NCBI RefSeq assembly: GCF_007827975.1
Contig: NZ_VITT01000008.1
Length of the DNA: 64,000 nucleotides
DNA from: Nitrospirillum viridazoti
GTDB lineage: Bacteria > Pseudomonadota > Alphaproteobacteria > Azospirillales > Azospirillaceae
Reading direction: 5' to 3' (one strand)
Shown: piece after piece, positions 19,443 to 28,582 of the stretch
Layout of the letters: each line of letters opens with the position of its first letter
Position numbering within the stretch: position 1 is the first letter of the stretch
Notes under the pieces: generated by a model
Database searches by the model: none
What the model saw: the letters and a program-made list of their open reading frames with translations, nothing else
What the model was told of the DNA's origin: nothing
Translations under genes and position numbers: made by a program

Positions 19443-20825
19443 TCACGCCGCTTCCGGGGTCGCCAAAGCCGATATGCCGGCGGCCGAAGGCAGCACGGCG
19501 TGGACACGCACGCCACCTTCCGGCCGGTTGGCCACCGTCAGGCTGCCGCCCAGGGCCGCCACCCGTTCCGCCATGCCGCGCAGGCCATAGCCTGTGCTGG
19601 GCGGCGCGCCCGCCGGCAGTCCGTCACCGTCATCCGCGATGTCGATGGTGATGCCGCCGGCGGAGGACGCCACGCCAATGCTGACGGACCTGGGCCGGCC
19701 GTGGCGGATGGCGTTGCTCAGGCTTTCCTGCACCACCCGGTAAATCGCGGTGTCCCCCGCCTCACCCAGGTGCGGGCCAGGCGCCACGGTGACGGCGATG
19801 GCCACGTCCGGCCGGCGCGCGCGCCAGAAGGCCGCCAGGTTCTCCAGGGCAGCCCTCAGGCCCAGGTCGCTGAGGCCCGGCGGGCGCAGGCGGGCCAGGA
19901 TGGCCTTCACCTCCTGCTGCACATGGGTCACCGCCTCGCGGGCGGAGCGGGCCTGGTCGCGCATCGCGGCGTCACCCGCCCGTTCCGCCGCCGCCATCAA
20001 GGCGGTGACGTCGACATTGATGGCGAAGAGATAGGGGCCGACCTCGTCATGCAGGTCGCGGGCGAGATCCGCGCGCTCCTCCTCCTGGATGGTCTGCAGT
20101 TGTTCGTGCAGGCGGCGGTTGCGCGCCTCCGCCGCCGCCAGGCGCTCAATCATGCGGTTGAAGCTCACGGCCAGGCGGCGCAGCTCCGGCGGGCCCGCCT
20201 CCGCCACCGGCCGCGCCGTCTCCATGCCGGTTTCCGCCACCTGGGCGAAGGCCTTGGACAGCCGGTCGACGGAGCGCAGGGCCCGGCCCAGCGTCCAATA
20301 GACCATGGGCAGGGCCAGCGCGCTGAACAGCAGCATCATGACCGCGTCGTCGCCCAGTTCGCCCCACACCTCGGACACCTCGCCCGAGGGATCGGTTTCC
20401 AGGCGCAGCCACAGGCCCTGGCCGGAAAAACCGGGCAGGGGCACCTCGGCGCTCAATTGCGGCACGTCCAGCGACCGCACGAACCAGGCGGGGGCCGGAT
20501 GGTCGGGCACGGCCAGGCGGGAGCTGGCGACCACCCCGCCGCCCGGCTGGCGCAGGCTGACCCTCAGGTGACGGTCGCCGTTGAAGGCGCCAACCAGCCG
20601 GGTCAGCATGACCGTGATGTCCTCGTCACTGCGGTCCTGCGGCGCCGGTCGACCCGCCAGATGGGCCAGCGCGCTGCCGACCGTGTGCTGGCCCACGGAC
20701 AGGGCCGCCTCCATCTCCGTGCGCACCGACCGCTCCGCCCGCAGCCAGGCGGCGGCCCCGCCGGTGGCCAGGCTGACCAGCAACAATAGGGCGATGCTCA
20801 GGACCAGTCGGATGCGTAGCGACAT
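19443..20825 (-). CDS. NarX/UhpB-type sensor histidine kinase
   Basis: A 460-residue kinase. TM1 at about 8-27, a periplasmic domain of about 130 residues, TM2 at about 160-180, HAMP, then a HisKA_3 dimerisation domain with phosphoacceptor His259 (DLARDLHDEVGP) and an HATPase_c domain (glycine box DDGDGLP, then GYGLRGM). The kinase phosphorylates the adjacent NarL-type regulator. The ATG at 20825 starts directly before the first helix; further upstream codons lie in the intergenic region with repeated CCAGTG. The signal is unknown; linkage to a TonB receptor suggests an extracellular nutrient or metal ligand. Confidence 0.93.
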   Translation of the reverse strand: MSLRIRLVLSIALLLLVSLATGGAAAWLRAERSVRTEMEAALSVGQHTVGSALAHLAGRPAPQDRSDEDITVMLTRLVGAFNGDRHLRVSLRQPGGGVVASSRLAVPDHPAPAWFVRSLDVPQLSAEVPLPGFSGQGLWLRLETDPSGEVSEVWGELGDDAVMMLLFSALALPMVYWTLGRALRSVDRLSKAFAQVAETGMETARPVAEAGPPELRRLAVSFNRMIERLAAAEARNRRLHEQLQTIQEEERADLARDLHDEVGPYLFAINVDVTALMAAAERAGDAAMRDQARSAREAVTHVQQEVKAILARLRPPGLSDLGLRAALENLAAFWRARRPDVAIAVTVAPGPHLGEAGDTAIYRVVQESLSNAIRHGRPRSVSIGVASSAGGITIDIADDGDGLPAGAPPSTGYGLRGMAERVAALGGSLTVANRPEGGVRVHAVLPSAAGISALATPEAA

Positions 20826-20837
20826 GAGGTTGGTTCC

Positions 20838-20862
20838 CCAGTGCCAGTGGCCGGTACCAGTG
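20838..20862. repeat. Triple CCAGTG repeat in the kinase leader
   Basis: CCAGTG occurs at 20838-20843, 20844-20849 and 20857-20862, immediately upstream of the kinase start. It could be an operator or simply a short repeat in the leader; no binding protein is known. Confidence 0.4.
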
Positions 20863-20955
20863 GCTAGTAAATGTGTGGCCGCCCACCTTCGGACGGCGCC
20901 TCCCACCGCTATCTAACAGGCGCTTGGGGGACAGGTGCAACAACCGCCGTGATAT

Positions 20956-20983
20956 CGGGAATTTTTCCCGGGAAAATCGGGAA
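20956..20983. promoter_or_regulatory. Cluster of four CGGGAA half-sites between the two-component system and the TonB receptor
   Basis: Half-sites CGGGAA lie at 20956-20961, 20969-20974 and 20978-20983, with an inverted copy TTCCCG at 20965-20970. They include the palindromes CGGGAA-TTT-TTCCCG and TTCCCGGGAA. The cluster is centred in the divergent intergenic region, about 85 bp before the receptor start. A NarL-type regulator binds short inverted heptamers, so the neighbouring regulator is the natural candidate. This is inference from position and symmetry. Confidence 0.55.
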
Positions 20984-21055
20984 GGGGGCCTATGGCCGGG
21001 CCGGGGCCCAGGGGCTAGCCTAAGGTCAGCTCCATCCCACCGGTGCGCCCCGATA

Positions 21056-23473
21056 ATGAAGAACATCCCGGCCGGCTTGTTGGCTCTGCTCTGCACCACC
21101 TGTTCCACCCTGGCCTTGGCGGCCGAGCCCGATCCGGCCCCCGATGGCGCGCCACCGACCTTGAGCGACATCATCGTCATCGGTGTGACCCCCCTGCCGG
21201 GCGCCAACGTGCCGCTGGACAAGGTGCCGGCCGCCGCCAGCACCCTGTCGGCGGATGACTTGGCCCGCCTGCATTCCGTGTCCATCCTGGACGGCATGGC
21301 CCAGCGGATGCCGGGGCTGGCGCTGTCGGACACCCAAGGTAACGCCCTGTTCCAGGATGTCCGCTACCACGGCTTCACCGTTTCCCCGCTGCAGGGCACG
21401 CCCCAGGGCATCGCCGTCTATCAGAATGGCGTGCGCCTGAACGAGGCCTTCGGCGACACGGTGAACTGGGACCTGGCGCCGGAGGTGGCGATCGACCGCC
21501 TGACCTTGGCCACCAACAATCCGGCCTATGGGCTGAACGCCCTGGGCGGGGCGGTGACGCTGGAGATGAAGAACGGCTTCACCTTCCAGGGTGCGAACGC
21601 CGAGCTGCTGGGCGGCAGCAACGGACGGATCCAGGGCTCGGCCGAGTTCGGTTGGCAGTCCGGCGGTTTCAGCCTGTACCTGGCGGCGGAGGCGGAAAAG
21701 GATGATGGCTGGCGCCAGCAATCAGCCTCCGACGTCGAGCGCTTTTACGCCGACGCCGGCTGGCGCAGCGAAACGGCGGAGGTGCACCTGATCGCCGCCG
21801 CCGCGCGGTCCAGCCTGGGTGTCGTGGGCCCCACGCCGCTGGAAATGATCCAAGCGGACGAGACCGCCATCTACACCTGGCCGCAGACCACCAAGAACGA
21901 CAGCGGCATGCTGGCCCTGAACGGCAGGACCGACATCGCCCCCGGCTGGGCCTTGCAGGGCAATGTCTACGGCCGCCATTTCGGGCAGAAGCATGTGGAC
22001 GGCAACGACAGCGATTTCGAAAGCTGCAGCGCGCGCTCCTCCTACGGCGGCCAGCTGTGCCTGGAGGATGATGCCTTCGGCACGCCGGCGGGCGGCAAGA
22101 CCACCGCTTTCCGCAACCAGTTCGTCATCACCGACCTGGCGGGCCACACCGTCGCCTTCGACCGCGACGCCACCTACGGCACCCTGGACCGCAGCGCCAC
22201 CGATACCACCGCCGTGGGCGGGTCGCTGCAGCTGACCAGCGACCGGCCGCTGCTGGGCCTGGGCAACCGCTTCGCCGCCGGCGGCAGCATCGACCATAGC
22301 GACATCCGCTTCACCGCCACCACCACGCTGGGCATCATCAACCCCGACCTCTCGGTGACGACCCAAGGCGGCGACGCCGGCGATGTCCCGGGGGCCGGCC
22401 TGATCATCCGCACCCTGGGTAACCTGGGCTACGCCCCCGTCTGGCTGTCCGGCACCACCGACTATTACGGCGCCTATGTCACCGACACACTGGATCTGAC
22501 GCCGGCCCTGTCGCTGACCGCTGGCCTGCGCCTGAACGTGGCCGACATCAGCACCCGCGACCGGGGCGGGGCGGCGCCCGAACTGAACGGTGACAACCGC
22601 TATACCCACTGGAACCCGCAGGCCGGTCTGACCTATCAGCTGGGCGGCGGGGTCAGCGTCTATGGCGGCTATTCCCAGTCCAACCGCGCACCCACGCCGC
22701 TGGAGCTGGACTGCGCCGACCCTCTGCGCCCCTGCCTGCTGGAGAATTCCCTGGTGGCGGATCCGCCGCTGCGCCAAGTGGTGGCCGACACCTACGAGGC
22801 CGGCGTCCGCGGCACCCAGGGCATCCTCTCCGGCCGGCTGGACTGGACGGTGGGCCTGTTCCGCACCGACAGCGACCACGACATCGTGGCCCTGGCCAGC
22901 ACCATCCAGGGCCGCGGCTATTACACCAACGTGCCCGGGACCCGCCGCCAGGGCGTGGATGCCGGCCTGACCTTCGCCGCCGAGCGCTGGCAGGTCTACC
23001 TGAACTACAGCTTCGTCGACGCCACCTACCAGTTCGACGGCGTTCTGGCCTCGCCCAACAACCCGCAGGCGGATGACAACGGCACCATCACCGTGCACAG
23101 CGGCAACCGCATCCCCGGCATTCCCCGCCACCAGGTGAAGCTGGGCGGCGACGTGGCAGTGACCGACGCGTGGAGCGTGGGCGGTGCCCTACAGTACTAT
23201 GGCAGCCAGTACCTGGTGGGGGATGACGCCAACCAGAATTCCCAGCTGACGCCCTACTGGACCATGGACCTGCGCACCTCCTACCAGATCCTGTCCAACA
23301 TCCAGCTGATCGGCGGCGTCAACAATCTGTTCGACCGCCGCTATGCCAGCTACGGCACCTATTTCGATACGGCCGGCGCGAGCGACCTGCTGGGCCGCTC
23401 GCTGAGCGATGCCCGCACTCTGACTCTGGGTACGCCGCGCACCTTCTATGGCGGCGTGAAGGTTTCGTTCTAA
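21056..23473 (+). CDS. TonB-dependent outer membrane receptor
   Basis: An 805-residue receptor. The signal peptide is about residues 1-23 (ending LALAAEP). A TonB-box-like DIIVIGV follows, then the plug domain (ILDGMAQRMPGLALSDTQGN to NALGGAVTLEM, cited in part) and a 22-strand barrel ending in a terminal phenylalanine (VKVSF), the outer-membrane assembly signal. Unlike the 36910 receptor it lacks the IVTAQKR type TonB box. It transports an unknown ligand using TonB energy. It is divergent from the NarL-type two-component system and followed by a strong terminator, so it is monocistronic. Start 21056 precedes the signal peptide; the open frame extends upstream through the intergenic region without coding features. 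Confidence 0.93.
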   Translation: MKNIPAGLLALLCTTCSTLALAAEPDPAPDGAPPTLSDIIVIGVTPLPGANVPLDKVPAAASTLSADDLARLHSVSILDGMAQRMPGLALSDTQGNALFQDVRYHGFTVSPLQGTPQGIAVYQNGVRLNEAFGDTVNWDLAPEVAIDRLTLATNNPAYGLNALGGAVTLEMKNGFTFQGANAELLGGSNGRIQGSAEFGWQSGGFSLYLAAEAEKDDGWRQQSASDVERFYADAGWRSETAEVHLIAAAARSSLGVVGPTPLEMIQADETAIYTWPQTTKNDSGMLALNGRTDIAPGWALQGNVYGRHFGQKHVDGNDSDFESCSARSSYGGQLCLEDDAFGTPAGGKTTAFRNQFVITDLAGHTVAFDRDATYGTLDRSATDTTAVGGSLQLTSDRPLLGLGNRFAAGGSIDHSDIRFTATTTLGIINPDLSVTTQGGDAGDVPGAGLIIRTLGNLGYAPVWLSGTTDYYGAYVTDTLDLTPALSLTAGLRLNVADISTRDRGGAAPELNGDNRYTHWNPQAGLTYQLGGGVSVYGGYSQSNRAPTPLELDCADPLRPCLLENSLVADPPLRQVVADTYEAGVRGTQGILSGRLDWTVGLFRTDSDHDIVALASTIQGRGYYTNVPGTRRQGVDAGLTFAAERWQVYLNYSFVDATYQFDGVLASPNNPQADDNGTITVHSGNRIPGIPRHQVKLGGDVAVTDAWSVGGALQYYGSQYLVGDDANQNSQLTPYWTMDLRTSYQILSNIQLIGGVNNLFDRRYASYGTYFDTAGASDLLGRSLSDARTLTLGTPRTFYGGVKVSF

Positions 23474-23518
23474 AGGGTTGAGTTTATGCAGTTCCCTGTG
23501 GGCGACGCGATAATGCCG

Positions 23519-24565
23519 TCAGGGAAGGGGGACCGGTTCCATCCGCTGCCGGTCCCCCTCTTTTTTATTGCCAGCCGCCAGGGACTGGAGTTCTTCCAGC
23601 AGCGCCGCCGGCACCTCCAGCCCGCGCGCTTGAGCCTGGGCGCGGGCGGCCAGGCGGCGGTCGCCGGGCAGGCGCGCGCCATCCGCGACGATGGCCTGAA
23701 CCAGTTCCCCCATGCGGCCGGCGAAGTCGGGGCCGCTGAACGCCGCGGGGTCGAAGGCGATGATGAGTTGGCCCACGGCGGGGTTGGGCCCCTGGGTATC
23801 CAGGAAGGAACTGGCCTGCCAACCGTACCGCCCACCGGCCAGCGCGCCGCAGAGGATTTCCACCATCAAGGCCAGCGCCGCCCCCTTGGCTCCGCCGATG
23901 GGAGCCAGCGCGCCCTTCAGCGCCGCTGCCGGATCGGTGGTGGGATCGCCATTGGCGTCCACCGCCCAGTCGGCCGGAATGGGATGCCCGGCCTTCTGCG
24001 CCGCCACGATCTTGGATCGGGCGACCAGGGACAGCGCCATGTCGATGACCAGCGGCACCCGCCCCGCCACCGGCGCGGCGAAGGCCAACGGGTTGGTGCC
24101 AAGCAGCGCCCGCCGCCCGCCTGCCGTCGCCATGGCGGCCGGGGTGTTGGACATGATCAACGCCACCATGCCCTGGTCCGCCAGCCGCTCCACCACCAGG
24201 CCCGCTTGGCCGATGTGGTGGGAGGCATGGATGCCCGCGCCCGCCGTGCCCATCTGACGCGCCAGGGCGGCCACGGCATCCACGGCCATGTCCACGGCGG
24301 GATAGGCGAAGCCGCCGGCCGCGTCCACCCGCAGGCTGGCGGTGGCGGTCTGAATCAGGCGCGGCACGGCCCCGCCGTCGACCTTGCCGGCACGCACCTG
24401 GGCGGCATAGGACGGCACGCGGGCCAGGCCGTGGCCGGCCTGGCCATCGGCCTCGGCCGCCACCAAGGCGCGGGCCACGCTGCCGGCGGCGGCGGGCAGG
24501 GTGCCGCTGGCGGTCAGCGCCTGGACAGTCAGCGTATGGGCGTCGGTGAGGGAGAGAATGGGCAT
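23519..24565 (-). CDS. Ldh2-family (malate/L-lactate/ureidoglycolate) NAD(P)-dependent dehydrogenase
   Basis: A 348-residue member of the type-2 malate/L-lactate dehydrogenase family, unrelated to Rossmann LDHs. The N-terminal DGQAGHGLARVPSY motif contains the catalytic His; SHHIGQAG and LLGTNPLAFA are the cofactor-domain signatures. Substrates in this family include malate, 2,3-diketogulonate and ureidoglycolate, so the reaction is not settled. It is the last gene of the minus-strand group with the sorbosone-dehydrogenase-like lipoprotein, 96 bp away. Its C-terminal 15 residues are polar and encoded inside the opposite-strand terminator. Confidence 0.88.
   Translation of the reverse strand: MPILSLTDAHTLTVQALTASGTLPAAAGSVARALVAAEADGQAGHGLARVPSYAAQVRAGKVDGGAVPRLIQTATASLRVDAAGGFAYPAVDMAVDAVAALARQMGTAGAGIHASHHIGQAGLVVERLADQGMVALIMSNTPAAMATAGGRRALLGTNPLAFAAPVAGRVPLVIDMALSLVARSKIVAAQKAGHPIPADWAVDANGDPTTDPAAALKGALAPIGGAKGAALALMVEILCGALAGGRYGWQASSFLDTQGPNPAVGQLIIAFDPAAFSGPDFAGRMGELVQAIVADGARLPGDRRLAARAQAQARGLEVPAALLEELQSLAAGNKKEGDRQRMEPVPLP
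23526..23569 (+). terminator. Rho-independent terminator of the TonB receptor gene
   Basis: An 11-bp perfect stem (AGGGGGACCGG with its complement, 12-nt loop) is followed by C and six T residues. It lies 52 bp past the receptor stop and overlaps the 3' end of the convergent Ldh-family gene, so that protein's last residues are encoded by the terminator. Confidence 0.88.
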
Positions 24566-24661
24566 GGCGGCGGCACAGGTTGGGGGCGGACACGGCTAAG
24601 CGATGATCGCCCAGCTATGCCGCCACCCGGTCCATTTGTCGCCGCCAAACTTCAGCCGCGG

Positions 24662-25987
24662 CTATTGCGCCGTCACCCGCCAGACGGTGTTGCCCACGTC
24701 GTCGGCGATCAGCAGCGCCCCGGTCTTGTCCACCGCCAGGCCCACCGGGCGGCCGTGGGCCCTGCCGTCCTGATCCAGGAAGCCGGTGACCACATCCACT
24801 GGCTGACCATTGGGCTGGCCGTTGCTGAACGGTATGAAAATCACCTTGTAGCCATTTGGAATCTTTCGATTCCAACTGCCGTGCTCACCCACGAAGGCGC
24901 CACCCTGGTAGCTGCTGGGCAGCGTGCTTCCGGTGTAAAAGACCATGCCCAGCGGGGCGACGTGGGTGCTGAGGGCATAGTCCGGCACGATGGCGCGGGC
25001 GACCAGATCGGGGCGCTGCGGCTTCACCCGCGGGTCGATGTTCTGACCGTAATAGCTGTAGGGCCACCCGTAGAAGCCGCCATCCTTCACCGAGGTCATG
25101 TAATCCGGCACCAAATTGGGGCCCAGCTCGTCGCGCTCGTTCACCACCGTCCACAGGGTGCCGGTCTGCGGTTCCCAACTCAGGCCATTGGGATTGCGCA
25201 GGCCATCAGCGTAGATGCGCCAGCGGCCGGTGGCGCGGTCCACCTCCCAGATGGCCGCGCGGTTCTTTTCCGCCTCGATGCCGTTCTCGGTGATGTTGCT
25301 GTTGGATCCAACGCCGACATAGAGCCGCGTGCCGTCCGGGCTGGCCACCAGGCTCTTGGTCCAATGGTGGTCGATGGGGCCGCCGGGCAGGGGCGTCAGG
25401 GTGGTGCCCTCGGCCGTGATCTGGGTGTCGCCCTCGGTATAGGGGTAGCGGATGATGGCGTCGGTGTCGGCCACGTACAGGTCGTTGCCCACGAGGGCCA
25501 CGCCGAAGGGGGAATTCAGGTGGTCCAGGAAAATGCTCTGGGATTCCGGCACGCCGTCGCCATCCGCGTCGCGCAACAGGGTGATGCGGTTGCTGTCCTT
25601 GGTTTCACCGCCGGATGTGGCCAGCGATTCCACCCAATGCATGATCAGGTCCTTGGGGCGCTTGATGGGTTCGCCTTTGGGCGCCACGGATTCAACCACC
25701 AGCACGTCGCCATTGGGCAGGACGGTGAGGGACCGGGGATGGTGCAGCCCGGTGGCCATGGCCTGGATTTTCAACCCTTGGGCCACGGCCGGCTTTTCCC
25801 CATCCTTCCAGCCCACCACCTTGGCCACCTTCATGGGCGGCAACAGGTATTGCTTCTGCTTGGGCAGGGTGGGGTTGGCGCCGATCTGGGCGTTGGGGTC
25901 CGTGCCCTGGCTGCCGTCGTCGCAGGCGCTCAGGGCAAAGGCGGCCACACCGGCCAGGGCCAGCAGGCGAAGGGCATGCCGCTTCAT
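24662..25987 (-). CDS. Sorbosone dehydrogenase/PQQ-type beta-propeller lipoprotein
   Basis: A 441-residue exported lipoprotein (lipobox LSAC, Cys22). A six-bladed propeller of the glucose/sorbosone dehydrogenase family follows, with LPNGDVLVVE, DGLRNPNGLSW, GWPYSYYGQN and FVGEHGSWNRK motifs. Such proteins oxidise aldoses or sorbosone with PQQ in the periplasm; PQQ binding is not proven here. Start 25987 overlaps the DUF2231 gene stop by 4 bp, so the two are translationally coupled. DUF2231 membrane partners beside this family are common and may act as electron acceptor or anchor. Confidence 0.9.
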   Translation of the reverse strand: MKRHALRLLALAGVAAFALSACDDGSQGTDPNAQIGANPTLPKQKQYLLPPMKVAKVVGWKDGEKPAVAQGLKIQAMATGLHHPRSLTVLPNGDVLVVESVAPKGEPIKRPKDLIMHWVESLATSGGETKDSNRITLLRDADGDGVPESQSIFLDHLNSPFGVALVGNDLYVADTDAIIRYPYTEGDTQITAEGTTLTPLPGGPIDHHWTKSLVASPDGTRLYVGVGSNSNITENGIEAEKNRAAIWEVDRATGRWRIYADGLRNPNGLSWEPQTGTLWTVVNERDELGPNLVPDYMTSVKDGGFYGWPYSYYGQNIDPRVKPQRPDLVARAIVPDYALSTHVAPLGMVFYTGSTLPSSYQGGAFVGEHGSWNRKIPNGYKVIFIPFSNGQPNGQPVDVVTGFLDQDGRAHGRPVGLAVDKTGALLIADDVGNTVWRVTAQ

Positions 25988-26484
25988 GGCCGCACCTCCA
26001 CCACGCGGCGGCGGTAGACCAGCACCGACCAGCCGATCCAGTTGCTGGTCAGCACGACGATCAGCACCAGGGCCGACAGGATCAGCCCCTGCGGCACGAC
26101 AGAGGTCCAGGCGTCGCGGCTGTGCACGAAACAATTCAGGATGGCCAGGCCCAGCGCCACCAGGTTGCCCAGCACATGCGGCCAGATGGGCGCCTGGGTG
26201 ACGACGTAACGGCGCTGCCCCAGGTCCATCAGGCCGGCGACCAGCGCCAGGCACCCCAGCACCACGCCGGCGAACAGCAACCAGGCGGAAAAGTCCGCCC
26301 ACATCATCTCCGCCGTGCCCCAGTAGGCGAGATCAGTGAAGAAGGCGCCGACGAAGCAGACGCTGGGGAAGGGGACCAGCATGGGATAAAGGGGGTGACG
26401 CACAACCTCGGTGGTCGTGCTTTCCACGGTGGTCAGATGCACCGGTGTCCCCTGGACCGTCGATTGCGTGATGTCACTGGGCAT
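25984..26484 (-). CDS. DUF2231-family membrane protein
   Basis: A 166-residue protein with four predicted helices and the DUF2231 hallmark RHPLYPMLVPFPSVCFVGAF (partial) near residue 29. In some relatives histidines in this motif ligate haem b. It is the first gene of the minus-strand unit and is coupled to the sorbosone-dehydrogenase-like gene, so transfer of electrons from that enzyme is a reasonable hypothesis. GGAGAGGAG precedes the ATG at 26484; earlier in-frame ATGs were rejected because the sequence there is AT-rich intergenic DNA. Confidence 0.85.
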   Translation of the reverse strand: MPSDITQSTVQGTPVHLTTVESTTTEVVRHPLYPMLVPFPSVCFVGAFFTDLAYWGTAEMMWADFSAWLLFAGVVLGCLALVAGLMDLGQRRYVVTQAPIWPHVLGNLVALGLAILNCFVHSRDAWTSVVPQGLILSALVLIVVLTSNWIGWSVLVYRRRVVEVRP

Positions 26485-26744
26485 GGCCACTCCTCTCCAT
26501 AATCTTCCCCGCGCCTTCAACCCCTTAGGCGTCGGCGTGGTTCCGGAGGGCGCGTGGTTCCCGCTTTTTGGTACGCGTAAAAAGAGTATATCTTCCGGAT
26601 TGGTGACAGCTTGTACACCGCCACTATCCGCAGGAATGCTCATATTTAGGTTGTTTATCTTCTATTAATACGTGCATATCCTACGTGACAAGCCCCGCAG
26701 GTCGCGATATGAGTTGCGCATCAATTTCACCCAGGGGTTGTGAA

Positions 26745-28433
26745 ATGCGCATCGCCACATCATCGCGCGCCGCCCGTCGCCTGATCGGCACGGCGGCCCT
26801 CGCCATCGCCACGGCATTCGCCGTCCCGTCCCTGTCCAATGCCGAGGCAAGTGCGGAGGCGGCCAAGGCGCCGGGCGGCATCCGCCTCAGCTGGCAGGAC
26901 TTCGCCAAGGATCCGGCCAAGGTCGCCAGCCTGCGCAAGGCCGTGGCCGTCATGAAATCCCGCAACAGCGCCGACCACACCAGCACCGTGTACCGCACCA
27001 GCTGGGAGTATTGGGCCAACATCCATGGCTATTTCGGCCCGGATTCACCTTTCGGCACGGTGGCCGACAACACCCAGGGCCTGCCGCAGCAGTACCTGGT
27101 CTATTTCAAGGGCATCCAGGACACGACCCCGCCGGACCAGGTGGCCAAGGACGTGTGGGCGAATTGCCAGCACGGCACGCCCTGGTTCTTCGCCTGGCAC
27201 CGCCTATACCTGCTGTATTTCGAGAAGCAGTTGCAGGCGGCCGCGGGCGATCCGACCTTGCGCCTGCCGTATTGGGACTACAGCAACCCGGCCCAATTGG
27301 CCATGCCGGCGGCCTTCATCGACAAGACCTACGTCGACGGCTCGGGCAAGACCCAGCCGAACCCACTGTACGAGGCCCGCCGCGCGCCCGGCTGGCTGAC
27401 GGGCAAGGCCACGCTGAACGGCAGTTCCACCAACATCAATTCCGCGCTGAAGCTGAAGCAGTTCACCGCCTACCAGAACTATATCGAGGGCAGGGTGCAC
27501 GGCTATGTCCACTGCACCGTGGGCGTGACCTGCCCGGTGGTGGACATGGGCTCGGTGCCCTATTCCTCCAACGATCCGGTGTTCTGGTCGCATCACGCCA
27601 ACATCGACCGGATGTGGAGTTGCTGGAGCAACATCGGCGGCCACCAGAACCCGGACACCGACGCCTTCCTGAACCAGCCCTATTCCTTCGTCGACACCAA
27701 CGGCAAGGAATTCACGGTAACGGTCCGCGACCTGTTCAACGGCACCATCGTCGACTACAAATATGAGCAGGAAACGAACTGCGCCCGCGGCGCCGGCGAG
27801 ACGCTGGTCGCCAGTGCCGGTTCGACGGTCGCGCTGGCCGCCGCGGCGGTGAAGGCCGCCGACCAGCCGCCCAACCCGTTGCTGTCCAGTGGGCCAGCCC
27901 CCAATGCGCCAGCCACCGAAAGCCTCCTTGCGGAGCCCCAGCCATTGAACGCGCCCACCCAGCCGCTGGCGCTGACCCAGGCCAAGACCAAGGTGAAGAT
28001 CACCATGCCCCAGGGCGGTGAGAAGGCGCGGTTGCAGGCGTTCGCGCTGGCCCCGCAGAACGCGGCGGCGACCGAAACCCATTTGATCCTGGAGGGCATC
28101 AGCTACAAGGCGCACCCCGGCACCATGTTCGACGTGTTCCTGGAGAACAGCAAGGACCCCAAGAAGCGGGTGCAGGTGGGCACCATCAGCTTCTTCAGCC
28201 TGTCGGGCGCCGCGGCCGCCAAGCATGCCGAGCACCAGGCGCCCAAGACCGACGACTTCGACGTCACCGACGCCCTGCGCGAGGTCGCCGGCGGCAAGGC
28301 CAGCCTGTCCGACGTCACCGTCAGCTTCGAAGCCACCACCGGCCGCGAGGGCACGGGCGAGAAGCCGACAATGAACGCCGACGCCGGCCTGACGATCCAG
28401 AAGATCAGCCTGATGGTGCAGCCGGCTCAGTGA
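26745..28433 (+). CDS. Exported tyrosinase/polyphenol oxidase with plant-type C-terminal domain
   Basis: A 562-residue type-3 copper enzyme that should oxidise phenols or catechols to quinones. CuA ligands: His94 (NIHG), His143 (CQHG) and His152 (AWHRLY). CuB ligands: His252, His256 (VHGYVH) and the FWSHHANIDRMW motif at 280-291. Cys141 two residues before His143 could form the Cys-His thioether of some tyrosinases. A signal peptide with Arg-Arg at 11-12 runs to about residue 34. After a proline-rich linker (about 365-425) comes a domain with MFDVFLEN and GTISFFSLSG strands like the KFDV domain of plant polyphenol oxidases. No caddie protein is adjacent. The upstream 260 bp are AT-rich and probably hold the promoter. 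Confidence 0.93.
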   Translation: MRIATSSRAARRLIGTAALAIATAFAVPSLSNAEASAEAAKAPGGIRLSWQDFAKDPAKVASLRKAVAVMKSRNSADHTSTVYRTSWEYWANIHGYFGPDSPFGTVADNTQGLPQQYLVYFKGIQDTTPPDQVAKDVWANCQHGTPWFFAWHRLYLLYFEKQLQAAAGDPTLRLPYWDYSNPAQLAMPAAFIDKTYVDGSGKTQPNPLYEARRAPGWLTGKATLNGSSTNINSALKLKQFTAYQNYIEGRVHGYVHCTVGVTCPVVDMGSVPYSSNDPVFWSHHANIDRMWSCWSNIGGHQNPDTDAFLNQPYSFVDTNGKEFTVTVRDLFNGTIVDYKYEQETNCARGAGETLVASAGSTVALAAAAVKAADQPPNPLLSSGPAPNAPATESLLAEPQPLNAPTQPLALTQAKTKVKITMPQGGEKARLQAFALAPQNAAATETHLILEGISYKAHPGTMFDVFLENSKDPKKRVQVGTISFFSLSGAAAAKHAEHQAPKTDDFDVTDALREVAGGKASLSDVTVSFEATTGREGTGEKPTMNADAGLTIQKISLMVQPAQ

Positions 28434-28459
28434 TTCTGGGCTCGATGAATTAGGATGCC

Positions 28460-28492
28460 TGGGAAGGGTCGCTGAAAACACGGCCCTTCCCA
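28460..28492 (+). terminator. Hairpin after the tyrosinase gene
   Basis: A 9-bp perfect inverted repeat (TGGGAAGGG and CCCTTCCCA, 15-nt loop) lies 26 bp past the stop. No T-tract follows, so termination would be weak or factor-assisted. Confidence 0.5.
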
Positions 28493-28582
28493 ATAGCATA
28501 ACATAATTTCCATAAGATAGATTATCGGTTTTTCGTATGTAGGCGCAAAGTTAAAATGTCAGGCCTGTGCAAAGTAGAACTG

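Noticed and set aside
23486..26017. An 843-codon plus-strand frame across the Ldh and sorbosone dehydrogenase genes
   Set aside because: Both minus-strand genes are recognisable families and fill the region; the plus product has low-complexity composition.
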